A stretch of 64,000 nt of DNA from Xiphydria camelus (lineage: Eukaryota > Arthropoda > Insecta > Hymenoptera > Xiphydriidae). Positions 26,052-37,045 of the stretch are shown here, in pieces (positions within the stretch are counted from its first letter, which is position 1; each line of letters begins with the position of its first letter). The stretch spans positions 5,959,501 through 6,023,500 of the forward strand of contig OY783199.1 in assembly GCA_963678675.1 (NCBI GenBank), written 5' to 3'. Under the pieces are notes generated by a model, which saw nothing but the letters and a program-made list of their open reading frames with translations, made no database searches and was not told where the DNA came from. A program made the translations under genes and the position numbers.

Positions 26052-27144
26052 CGTGCGTCCGGGTCTAGAACCGCGGGCGTGTTCGAATCGCTCCGGCCCT
26101 TCCTGCTTAAAATTAGATACACATTCGCACAGAAAAACTAGCCTACCTTCCTATGCTGTATTTAAAAAATGCAACACATTTTCTCCAACACAATCATTCC
26201 ACGAATCCGATTCGCTCCGCCCCGGTGCAAGGGCCTACACTAGGGATAACGTCCCGGGACGCATCCGTCACCGGAGCTTGATCTCATATCAGAGCACACC
26301 TGAATAATTTGCACTTACTGTTTGTACAAGGCTGAAAGGATGTTACATATATTTGGGATTAGTAGGTTATTAATTTAAACGGGCTAAGGACTCGACTAAC
26401 TGTTGATAGAAAGAATCAAATTAAAAGACAATAGCACAACATTGAATTGAATCACCTTGCATTTAATCATAAATTTGAATTTTATGTTTGATTAATTCGA
26501 CAAGAAAAATATTACATTTGCTGCAAAAAATCCTAAGGCGTTCTCCTCGTGGAAGCAAAAACATTTACAATTTCGCAAATTCGCATGGAACATTCGCTTC
26601 GACTTGGAGAGCGACCTGCCGCGAAATCTCTCATCGCTCCACGATAAAGTTCATTTGAACGCATGACTCTAAGAACTTAAGCGAGCAAAAAATTGATATA
26701 AGCGAAGTCGGAGGATTATCCGACTTCAAGTCTAATTACGCAAAATCTGAAAGGAAGTGCCAAGCAGTTGTTACGAAGCGATGAGAGTCTAAACTTGGAA
26801 GAAAACATGAAAAAATCTCACGAGTCGAAACCGATGAAGGCTTCGATTCGCGGCCACCGTGCACAGTTGTCCAAAAGCAAAAATTACAACCAGACCCCGT
26901 GCCGGTTCGGACCAATCGTCCTGCGGCATGATGGGGCCTCGAGGAATCGAAAAACATGCAAACCCCTCTGCGTTCATCCCTCCGTCGAGGCGGTGTCTGC
27001 TTACTGACGTCTTCTTGCACTGCCCCCGAAGATCCCTCCACATAAGCCTATCCCACAGCAATCGACCAATCAAGTGTTTTAATTAATTAATCGCATTTAT
27101 CATGAACAGTAGGAAACAATCTATCGATTTGCTGTGAAGTAAGC
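26052..27144. other. Possible 3' flank of the candidate exon at 27145
   Basis: If the minus-strand exon at 27145-27271 is real, this stretch holds its 3' UTR and the DNA beyond. ATTAAA variants occur on the minus strand at about 27083 and 26459. No other feature is supported. Confidence 0.3.
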
Positions 27145-27271
27145 CTACTCTAGGAGACCGGTGGGTCTTACGGCGGCCTCTTCTTTGATGTCATCTGCTT
27201 CGCCCCACGATTTTACATCCCTCCCTGCATCTTCAGAAGGCGGCGATTCTTCGAGGGCATTTTTAAAAACT
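27145..27271 (-). CDS. Candidate last exon of an unknown minus-strand gene
   Basis: On the minus strand a strong acceptor (pyrimidine-rich, ending TTTTATAG) is followed by 42 codons to TAG at 27147-27145. The peptide begins VFKNALEESPPSEDAG and ends in DDIKEEAAVRPTGLLE. Its balanced, acidic composition resembles a cytoplasmic C-terminal tail and is unlike the Arg/Ser-rich chance translations elsewhere in the GC-rich DNA. An ATTAAA variant poly(A) signal lies about 65 bases beyond the stop (27083-27078). I could not find the preceding exon, and I do not recognise the family. Confidence 0.35.
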
Positions 27272-27486
27272 CTATAAAAGAAAGAAAACTTAAAATGCAG
27301 GAGATCGCAAAAATTCGAATTTATTGGCAGAGTATAGATAGTGCTTTTATGAAGAAAATGAACGTTAACAATCCTGCTGTCAATTCGGTTCTCTCACTAA
27401 TTCTTTTTTATTGTAGGTATATTAGATTTGAAAAATGTCGACAAAATTATTTACCCTATAATTTTTCATTTTTCGATTCTATTTAA

Positions 27487-27670
27487 GGGTCATTTACACG
27501 ACGCCAGTAACTCTTACGAGTCACTAAAACCGAGTACTCGCTTTTAGTACTGTCCTTGTGTAAATTGGTGTTTTGTATTCCAGTAGGATATTTACACGAG
27601 GACAGAGTACTAAAAGCGAGTACTCAGTTTTAGTGATTCATACGTATTACTAGCATCGTGTAAAGCATCC
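27487..27670. mobile_element. Foldback element between TTTAA target copies
   Basis: The arms GGGTCATTTACACGACGCCA and the complement ending TCGTGTAAAGCATCC pair along most of the 184 bases (also GAGTACTCGCTTTTAGTACT with its complement). TTTAA is present immediately on both sides, which suggests a TTAA-type target site as used by piggyBac-like transposases. Confidence 0.65.
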
Positions 27671-29654
27671 TTTAAGCTGCGAAACGATATTTAAAAATGC
27701 AACATAGGTCATAGTATTATAAATCTATCTCCCGCATTCGTTGCTTGACATAAGTGCGTCTCTCGTGGCTTCTCGATGACGTCGTAATACAGTAAAGAGA
27801 AATGCACTTATAACTTTGCGAATAATTACTTTTTCGAAGCGTTCCTTTTTTATGTAACATCGAATATGTACGGTAAGTGTTGTAATTCCTAACCAGTTAA
27901 GCCCAATTCCTAACCACTTGTATTACATTTAGTCCTGTTAATAAAAATATAATATTGATGTGCCTTCAATTAACAGAAATACTTATCTAAATAATAAGGG
28001 ATAATAAATTATAAAGATAAAAAATATTCGTGTGAACAAGTGTACGATAAGATAATAAAGAGATATTTGAGGATTTGGTTAGGAATTAGGATATGATTAT
28101 GAATCGGGACATTTTCACCTCATACAGGTTACAAATTGAACTAAAAAATATGAATATTTTTTTATGCGATAATCAAATTATCATAGGGCACCCTCTCCCG
28201 ATTTCTCGAGCGTGAGAAGCATTTCGTCGATGTAGGTCGGCGTCGCGCGCCTGAACGACCGAAACGAATGCGGTAAATGCAAATACAACTGACCCGATAA
28301 AACTGCATTGGGTCATAGAAAGGGAAAATACAACCTACAAATGCGGTTCCCGCCAAAATACGATTTTTATAGCCCCTCGCCGTCGCTCCATACTCTCCCG
28401 CCTCCGTCGGTGCTCGCGTCGACCCTTCCCGTCGCGCCCCTGCCTGCCTATCACCCCAACGGGTCCCGCTCCCGCTTCCAACCCCCCTAAACGGGGCTGG
28501 AAACTCAAACCCTGCATCAGTCGCCTCCCTCCCACGCGCAACTCCCCTTCGACCAACCGGGCCGGAGTTAAATTTATCTTCGAATTAAAAATTATACGAT
28601 TTCTCTACGCCGCCGAGGAAGGAAACGGAGATGCGAGCTGCTCGAATTCCGAAATGAATTTAGAGTTCGGACGTTTTGGAATTGCCATTTCAGGTAGTTT
28701 TGAAAATTGCTGAAGTTGATTCCTACTTTCTGCGTCAACAGACAACCCGCGATCGTTAAGAGGGGAAGCTCGGTTCCAATTTATTTATCCACGAAAAATC
28801 GCGTCATCGATCGACGCGGCGCGAATAGCAGCGCGTCGAAATTATATAATACGTCGCCCCCCGATGCAGAAACACCCGCGGAGAGCTCTGCCGAGCTGGA
28901 AAGCGCTTATGGGCCGGACAGTAGCCGGACATCGGAATGGGAAACGGGTTAACCGAATGACCGGTGGTCAGAGTTATGGGGGTACAATTGCTCGGCTCAT
29001 TCTGAAAACAATGCGACATAAAACGATAACGGGGCTGTAACGATGATTACAAGCGCCAAACGTTAAAGCTATACGACCTCTAAAACTGGGCTGACGCCGA
29101 AACGCGCGACCCCGTCGTGTCACGGCGTACAAAAGACACGCCGAATGGCACCTGCGTGCAAGTTCTCATCGTTGCAAATATGACCTGATTTTTTTACTCG
29201 GGACCAAGAGAAGGCAAACAGTGATTTAATTATTTTCACGTATGAATTGCGCTATCATAAATATTTGCGAACACCACCCCGGTCGAAAGACTTTCTTACA
29301 CCGGCGCTCTTTCCTATTTTCATCGAAGTCACCCATCTCGCGCGGTGTTTACGGTCTCCACGTGGCGTCACACACCTCAACCCCGCGTTCCCGAAGTCCG
29401 CCCCGAGTCTCGAGAAAGTTTCCTAATCGTAGACCGGGGAATCCCCCGACTCCTGCTCTCACAGCCGCGTCCCTCCGCCCACCGCGAATCACCCCTGGAA
29501 GCGTTAAACTCCTCGGAGACACTGGGGCGAACTCGAGGAAAGATCGAGCCGAGGATCGAAATCCTTCGAAGGGAATACAGCTCATCGATAAACCTATCGG
29601 CACAAAATTTTGCGATATCGATCGCAATACCTTGCTCAAATTTTCAAACTGACA

Positions 29655-29916
29655 TCATATGTAGCATGGGAGTAAAATCCGGGCTAAGTGCCAGAATATG
29701 AAAAATTGAGTTAAGTGCTAAAAAGTGGACTATGTAACAACCCCAATACGCTGTAAAAAATGGGCTATGTCCAGATCCTTCAACATCTAGTTCAAATAAT
29801 TGCCACGAGAATCTTGCTTGCTACAAAGCGTATTGCTTGCTTACTTGCAGAAACTGCATATCTCAGAACTTGCTTTTTGGCACTTAGCCCGGATTTAACT
29901 TCCATGCTACATATGA
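29655..29916. mobile_element. Inverted-repeat element with about 38-base arms
   Basis: CATATGTAGCATGGGAGTAA and CCGGGCTAAGTGCCAG at the left pair with the complement ending CCATGCTACATATG at the right. No target duplication is obvious. A fragment resembling family J follows at 29990-30080. Confidence 0.6.
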
Positions 29917-30522
29917 GGCTAAACTTACTCGCTAGGAAAGAAACTCGAATCACTGTTATTTCATTACCTGCGAGTTTTATTTCATGTTTGTATGATACTT
30001 TTCTGAAGATTATATTTTTATCCACAACAAAGTCTTATATCGATGTAGGCCAAAAATTTATAAATAATAAGATAATATTGAGATTGAACATTCTTTTCTG
30101 CCGAATAAGTTCAGCCTCGTATATAGTACAGATTTTCCAGTAAAGAATAGAAGTAAAATTGTAAAAATTCGATCAACGAAGCAAACCCCGTTGTGTAAGT
30201 GCCAACGGTATCGAGCCGAGAAGTCGGGATTGGGAATCATTTTCACCCGCCGCGCGAGCGACGTTCAGAAATTGCGAGGAGGAATAAAAAGAACGAAATT
30301 ATCGCAAAATTTTCTTCTGCGAATGAGAAAAAAAGAAAAGAAAAAGAAAGAAGAGAGCGAGAGAATCGGCGCGAGCCGGAGAGCACGGCCACCCCTGCCG
30401 CGTAACCCGCGCGCGTACGTATGTATACAGGTACATTTATTCGAAAGTTCACAAACACGCAGCCAACGTGCACTCTGCTAATAAGTCATCGGTGTTCGTT
30501 CGCCAACTCCCCTTCCCCCCTG

Positions 30523-30592
30523 CCCCGTTCCGTTCCACCGTTCCTCCTCGGTTCCGTTCCATCCCGTTCGGTTCCATTCCGTTCTGTTCCCG
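30523..30592 (+). repeat. Degenerate GTTCC pentamer repeat
   Basis: The text is built from variants of CCGTTCCGTT and CGGTTCC over about 70 bases, a degenerate pentanucleotide satellite. Confidence 0.75.
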
Positions 30593-30688
30593 TTTGTCCT
30601 CCCCGTGTTCGTGTTTTACGTGGGTTCAACCCTCCCAGCAGTCCACCCACACGCCGGCGAACGTGTCTCACAAACGCGAACACGGGGG

Positions 30689-30701
<13 letters not shown>

Positions 30702-30747
<46 letters not shown>
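30702..30747. repeat. (GA)n microsatellite next to a GC run
   Basis: A (GC)n run at 30690-30701 changes directly into about 18 GA units with one AAA interruption. Confidence 0.95.
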
Positions 30748-30749
<2 letters not shown>

Positions 30750-33721
30750 CGACGAAGCTTTACGCACACTGCCCGAGGATATAACACGTACACGACCCAC
30801 CGGGGGGTGAGTGGCTGTCCTCCTCAGACACGGCGCTTCTCCCTCGCTCTGACCGGGTTACGCTTGCAAGCTCGCCTCTCTCCGCTAATTTTACCGTACA
30901 GTTTCGTGGAAATGACGAAAATCATAGGGTGGAATCGACAAATCGTTACGTCTAAAGAAGACTTCTCTTTTGCCGATAAGAGAAGCGCTCGATATTTCTC
31001 GCCCTGTGCGATCTCACGTACAAAATACGACTCGCTATATCGTATAGAAAAAAACGTCTGTTTCGATTCTTTTTGTATCTCAATATGAAGATCGAATCGA
31101 TGGAGAGAAAAAATTGAAAAAAAAAGTCGCAGTCCGAGGTATCCGGATCGATCTTCGAAAAACGTCCACCCACGTTCGAAGCGCTCCGTTCAACCCGTTT
31201 GGACCGAGCCGCGAGGAAACTGGTTCACGGTGAAAGCGCAGCGGCGAAAGGCGCGGCGGCGCGAACCACCCCCGCGCCTACCGCGCGCTCGTTATTAGCG
31301 CAACGACGCGGAGTAAGAAATTCGGTGACGTCGCCGCTATACAGGTTCTCCCCTCGTCCTGGGTTTTCGGTCCGTGATTCCAGCCCGGGGTGGCTACGAT
31401 ATAACGAGGGTGGCACACGTCGGTCGAAACCCCGGTCTAGCGTAACCCGGCCTGCTCTCCCTCTCCTTACCTTCCACTCCCTCCCTCTCTTTCTCTCTCT
31501 CTCCATAATTCAGGACGCGACGCGATTGGTCGACGTACCGCTGACGTCACGGGGAACCGGGGGGATAACAAGGCGAGAGGGGAAGGAAGGGGTGGCACTG
31601 CAAAAATACGCTGTCAGATAGAACCTGGCGGGCAAGCTGGCTGGATGGACGGACGCTGCCGCGCCGCGATATCGCCTCTCCCGGCCGAATCGAATTCCAG
31701 CGCGAAGCTTCGCGCGCGCGCGCGCGCGGGCAGCGATATATACGCGTTACGCGCGCGTTGCGGAGGCAACTTTGCGAAATCAATCCGCGCGTTATGTCGA
31801 GGGGATATCGGCACAGCGCTGACGATGAGCTCGCTCGATTTGACATACGAGGAATGGAATGATAATTCCTGGAAAAACGAGTTCAGAAGACTTGTGTAAC
31901 GCGTTAAAATATTTCTTAAATAAAATGCAGATTATAAGCCATCGAATATCAACTCCACCACAGAGAGATCTACATGATTTCTCCGTTTGAGAAAGTAGAT
32001 GTAGGTAATTGATAAAAAAAAAGAGAATCATATTCGTACTCCCTGCGAGAGAGCTCGGCCGAGCTCTGTTACTCCGCTCCCTTGGAAAGGACAACCCGAT
32101 TGTTTATTTAAAAGGAAAGTATCCTGTACGCGTTGATCGCAACAGGACGAGGTACAGTCGCGCGAGGACTTCGAAGTGGCGGCGTATCGCGCGCGCAACA
32201 CCAGCGATAATGCGTACCCATACGGGGACACTCTAATCGGAGAACTCCGGCGCGCCTGTATTTCGACTCGCGGCCAGGGGAAACTTTCGAAAATGATAGC
32301 GCCCCCTTCGATACTCTACGTCGCGACGAAAAAAAAAAAAAAACCGCCGAGACCACCGAGGACATCGGCGGGGGTGGGATTTGCCGTGGCGGAGAGCGCC
32401 GCGAGGGTGAAAAAGGGTGCAGCAGCGGCGCAGGGCGACGGGAACGCGCTCGGCGCGCCTCTGTGCATAAGGCACGCCAGAAAGTAGTTCTTTACCGGTG
32501 GTGGTCAGCCGTGCGGTTGTCATCTCGCGCGTGCGCTTTGCGCCCGACGCGTTTGAACTTCAAACGCCGCAGCGATCCTCGACTCTACTGCGACATTACG
32601 AGGATATCGGACGGCCGCAGGAATAATTATAGCGTCTAAAACGCCGCTAGATTATATTTCCATTCAATTTCGTTGCATTATCGATTCTCCTCCACCGCAA
32701 CGACGGAGTTAATGACCGACTGCAATCGCCGACGCCATACCGTGGCCCGCGATGCGAATTCGTTCTCGCGGTGCGCGCGCGACAAATGCGATCTTTGGTG
32801 GGAAGATAAGCGCGCTGTGTACTTTCAGTACCTGTACTCTTCTATATTTAATTACCGAGTCGACGATATCTTTCGCAGACAGTCCCCCATTGACGTGTTA
32901 TATCTTACCCAATTTATCTTGGTTCGTACTACAATCAATTAGCCGAACCGTTCGATTTGTCTGCGATGACTTGGAGAACGTGCAAGACATGTCGCACCCC
33001 CGAGAATGAAATGGTCCACCCCAAATGTACCTACTGTTCGAATAAAACGCACTGATAAATCATACCGGTCTGCTTAACGAATTTTCTCCTCGTAAGGTCC
33101 CCGCGAAAAATGGAAAGCTCGGCCCGAATTTCAAACCCCTTCCGAAATATATAGCAGCGGGCGAATCACGCTCGCCCTGGCAACCATTTCCATCGATCGG
33201 CGCTCGGGCACGGCCATTTTCTCGTTTCCCTCGACGCCGCGGAAAGCGGCTATAATACGCCGCCGCTAAATTCGAACGGTGACTCGCGGCACGAACGAAA
33301 AACGCCGCGGCGTGTATATACATCGGTACGATCGAAACGTCGCGCGGGGGTGGCTTCTCTCTCCTGTATACGCGACGTACGAGCGGTCAACGATTTCTGA
33401 TCGTCACTGCTCGTCCTCCAGCGCGCGAGCGTATTCGCAGTGGTACCTGGGAAATTGGGTATAATTTTACGCGCCCTTCGCGGGAGGGCTGCCGTGTCCG
33501 CGTGGCACCGCGCCACTTGCACAATGCGGTTCACGCAGCCGCGGATTGAAACGCCTCGCTATAGGGCGGTAGACTTTAGGTTTCTTCGCGTTCCACGCGG
33601 TTGTAGCAAAGACGAATCGTTCCTCGGGTTAATAACACCCCTTTCTCGTTCCCCCCCTCAAATCTATACAGACGCTAGATACTTTTCCCTTAAAACGTAT
33701 TCGAAGCAACGCGACGTCCCT

Positions 33722-33938
33722 CACTGAGTAAAATAATTCGGTTAAAATGACAAATACGAATCTAATTAAATGCTATTATTCTAACTAAAATACTGGTTAG
33801 TTGTGAACCGAATATTTAGTTATTCCAACCAGAAATTGATCAGTGGAACCAAACAGATGGAGTATTCGTATTGAACAAAACGATTTGATCGTCACCTCCG
33901 CGATTTTGGTTAGATTGACCAAGTTATTTTTCTCAGTG
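33722..33938 (+). mobile_element. Family A element
   Basis: CACTGAGTAAAATAATTCGG at the left, AAGTTATTTTTCTCAGTG at the right, with the usual core slightly changed (GATGGAGTATTCGTATT). The flanking dinucleotides CT and CA do not match exactly. Confidence 0.78.
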
Positions 33939-34704
33939 CACGGATCATTCGCGACATCGAATTGGCCTCGAATACCGCGCGAGTACCGTGGATACCGCGA
34001 GTGCATCGACACCGCTTCTCCCTCGTCGCTGAATTTCACGCCGAAATTCTTTGAGCGCTGGCCAAAAATAGACCGCGAATACCATCCCGATACCGGCGTT
34101 GCCCGAAAAATGGAGGACACCGCGGCGATTCTTTCCAATTTTCGAGCGCGACTCTCGTTCGAAAGTCTCGGGCGCACGGGAGCGTGAGGAAACAGTTCGC
34201 TTATTAGTTGAGTTTCGTGCGAAGAGCGCCGATTGGTCGGCGTTGCCATGCGCGGCAGTTTTTGCGCGGGAATCGATTCGGTACTCCGGCAGGATCCCCT
34301 CCAGCCGCGCCGGCACGGTATCGGGGACGCGTTTCCTCTGGCGCGGGGTCGTCGTTCGCTCGTGCTCCCGCGACCCCGCGTCCCATTGGTCGCGCGCGCG
34401 TGCACCGACGGAAATTCGAAAGTCTCGAACCACTCCGCGAAGGGGCGAAGCTCGTCGAACTCTCCGCGCGCGCGGTGCGCTACTCCCCGCGAGAACCCCC
34501 AGGATACGCGCGTTTATATCCTTCGCGCGAAACTCTTCGGCGGCCGCCGATATACCTATAGATTCGTTTACATCGGTCCATCATGGGATATCACCTGTTG
34601 GACGTCACTCCGCGCGCCAGAAGGAGGGGAATTAAGGTAGCGACGCGAATTTAATCGCCGTCGATACCTATATCCGCGCCGTGCGATCGCACGATCGACA
34701 ACTA

Positions 34705-35231
34705 CACTGGGAGGAATAGTTGCTGATGTCGAAAAAATGACACCACTTCACACTGAGAAAAATAACTTGGCCATCTAATCGAAATCCTGGCGAGGATGAC
34801 CAAAACGTTTGGTGAAATATGGATCCTTCGTCAGTCTGTTTGGTTAGACTGACCATTCTTCGGATGGAATAACTAAATGTTTGGTTGGAATAACTGAACA
34901 TTTGATTAGAATAACTAGACATTTGGTTCAACTGATCAGTATTTCGGTTGGAATAACTAAACGTCTTTAACTAGATGCGTTTTATCATTTCAATCTAATT
35001 ATTTGTCTCAGTGCAGAATCGAGCCACGGTTTTCTTCGTGGAAAACATTATTCGTTAGGTTCGAGTAATCGTTTCTTTCGCGCACAAAGTATTTCTTGTT
35101 CCAACGAAGGTACTCTTAAATCAAGAACATATATTCTTCAGCCAAAAATCTGCATTTTTTAAAATTTGTAAGATCATATATTCTTGCTTCGAGACATATT
35201 TTGTTCACACTAGCAATTATTTTTCTCAGTG
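34705..35231 (+). mobile_element. Family B element interrupted by a family A element
   Basis: Family B sequence starts at CACTGGGAGGAATAGTTGCT (34705), breaks off at 34750, and resumes at 35014 with GAATCGAGCCACGGTTTTC, running to CAATTATTTTTCTCAGTG. TA flanks the whole unit on both sides. The break is filled by a complete family A element. Confidence 0.75.
34751..35013 (-). mobile_element. Family A element nested in family B
   Basis: CACTGAGAAAAATAACTTGG to AATTATTTGTCTCAGTG, flanked by CA on both sides (34749-34750 and 35014-35015). It splits a family B copy cleanly, so the CA pair is best read as the target duplication. Confidence 0.8.
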
Positions 35232-36432
35232 TATCGATTCATCGCGATGCTGGAAAAGCTACCCCTCCCCTCGACGCCTCGCCGAGTTGATAATATACAT
35301 AATCGCGTTCGCGGAATCTCCGAAAGTCTCTCCTCGAATGTCGCCACGGTCCGTTTGCGTCGGCAAGCGACATTCGCCGAGTCAACAGTCAACTTTCCGC
35401 AGATGGAAGAGCGCGCCTCCGGAAAGTTCGTCGCGCTCCGTGTAAACTGGCATAGCTATAACGTCCGTCCCGTAGCGACGGCTTCTTAATTGCGAGGAAA
35501 GTTGCCGTGATACGTGTGTAAACTGGCGAAAGGAAACAGCGGGGTGAGGCAGAGTCGCGAGCGGAGGGCGAGGATATTATTGGCGTTCGCGGGCGGGAGG
35601 TTGCCGGTCTCGGCGCACGAATTACCCCGGACGCGGCCTACGGGTGCGTGGATGCCAAATCCGAGAAAGAAGCGTCCTCGTAGCTGCGGAAAAGCGAGCG
35701 GCGTCGTTGATAATCGCGAGACACGTCGAAATCGTCATTCGTTACGTTCGCCAAAAAATCCGAAAAATCGGTAATATCGAGAGCGCAGCCGATCGACGAT
35801 GCATTCGAGCGTAATCTTCGCTCGTGTCATAAGTTTCGTGTCTTCGGTCACTTCAAAATCGAGACGAAATTTACGAAGCGAGCAGGATAAGGGCCCCAAC
35901 CTCGCCCTTATCAGTGGGACTCAACCGGACACCTCAGTCCCTCCTTTCGACTTTCTTTTAAACACAGCCTTCCCAAATCTAGTAATTTCGCAGGCATTTA
36001 CGGGACGAGCGTCCGATTCCAATTGTTTCGAGGGCAAAGCGATGTCTGTAAAAACGCGCGGCTTCCGCGCCTAGATTCGTTGCGCCTGAAAAATGAACCT
36101 ATTCGTCGGGTATCCTCTAAAATAAGCCGATTCGTGTCGAGAGAAAGAGCGAGAGGGAACGGGGAGGATTCACCGTTATCGGCGGTGCGTGGAGAGGATG
36201 GTCCACGACACCAAACCGTCATCCAGGCCTCGGAATCGAACACGCACGGCGTTGACGATGTACGATACGTCCGCGAGTTCCCGTTCTTCTCGAGAGTATT
36301 CCATCTCTGACGGAAGAAACGGCACGATAGAACTCAAATTTGAAGAGAAAATCTCTTTAAACACTCATGTCCCATTGCCATTAATTCTTATCTGCCCCAA
36401 ACTTCGATATGTATTTTAACACGGTAAAGCAA
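35232..36432. other. Non-coding
   Basis: Moderately GC-rich DNA with overlapping chance open frames on both strands near 36000-36310. I see no splice-supported exon. Confidence 0.5.
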
Positions 36433-36900
36433 CACTGAGAAGAATAACCATGGTTAATCAAATCAAAATCCTGGAGATCATAACCAAACCGTTTAATGAA
36501 ACATGGACCCTCTCTCTCTTCTTAAGATAATGCTTCTGTTGCTTGTAGTAGTTTAAAATTAATTTAATTTAACTTTCAATAGGTATACCTAATAATCAGG
36601 CCAAACAAAAACAAGAATCAATACACATTGAATTAAGTGTATTGATTCTTGTTGTTCTTAGGCCCGACTATTATCTATTGAAAGTTAAATTAAATTAATT
36701 GTGAAATATGGATCCTCCATCAGAGTCTAGTTGAACTAAACATTTTTTGGTTAGAATAACTAGACACGTAGTTAGAATGACTAAACATGTAGTTCGAATA
36801 ACTAAATATTCGATGAAATTTACTAGTATTTCGGTTAGAATAACTAAACTCGCTTATCCAGATGCGTTTTGTCATTTTGACCGAGTTGCTTTTCTCAGTG
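36433..36900 (-). mobile_element. Family A element with an internal foldback insert
   Basis: CACTGAGAAGAATAACCATG to GAGTTGCTTTTCTCAGTG, flanked by AA on both sides. A 144-base palindromic unit lies inside (36557-36700). The block TGAAAYATGGAYCCTC occurs on both sides of the insert, so part of the host element was duplicated during or before the insertion. Confidence 0.78.
36557..36700. mobile_element. 144-bp palindromic insert in family A copy
   Basis: The outer arms are 26 bases and perfectly complementary (starting AATTAATTTAATTTAACTTT). An inner 17-base pair (AACAAGAATCAATACAC with its complement) closes the hairpin around a loop of about nine bases. The near-perfect pairing suggests a recent event or selection on the hairpin. 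Confidence 0.65.
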
Positions 36901-36927
36901 AACCTACGTCAAAGTCAGGCATCCACT

Positions 36928-37045
36928 CCGATAGCGATTATCTCCCGACCCATCGACTTTTCGTTAAAATTGGTCTAACCTTCAAAAAAGTTCTATACAC
37001 CAATGTAGGTCAAAAGTTCACGGACAACCGGATAATCACGCTTAA
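36928..37045. mobile_element. Short foldback element (family J)
   Basis: GATAGCGATTATCTCCCGAC at the left and CAACCGGATAATCACGC at the right are imperfect complements. The centre has the family signature CTATACACCAATGTAGGTCA followed by AAAAGTTCACGGA. Confidence 0.55.

Larger units (their letters stand above)
27671..33721. other. Non-coding, one inverted-repeat element and satellites
   Basis: Apart from the element at 29655 and the repeats at 30523 and 30702, nothing is supported. AATTCCTAACCA occurs twice at about 27879-27913 and once inverted near 28075. An alternating CG run lies at 31711-31728. Confidence 0.5.

Noticed and set aside
29300..29652. A plus-strand frame with LLGDTGAN, considered as a retroviral-type aspartic protease motif
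   Set aside because: A DTGA tetrapeptide alone is weak. No flanking gag or reverse transcriptase sequence and no second protease motif are present.
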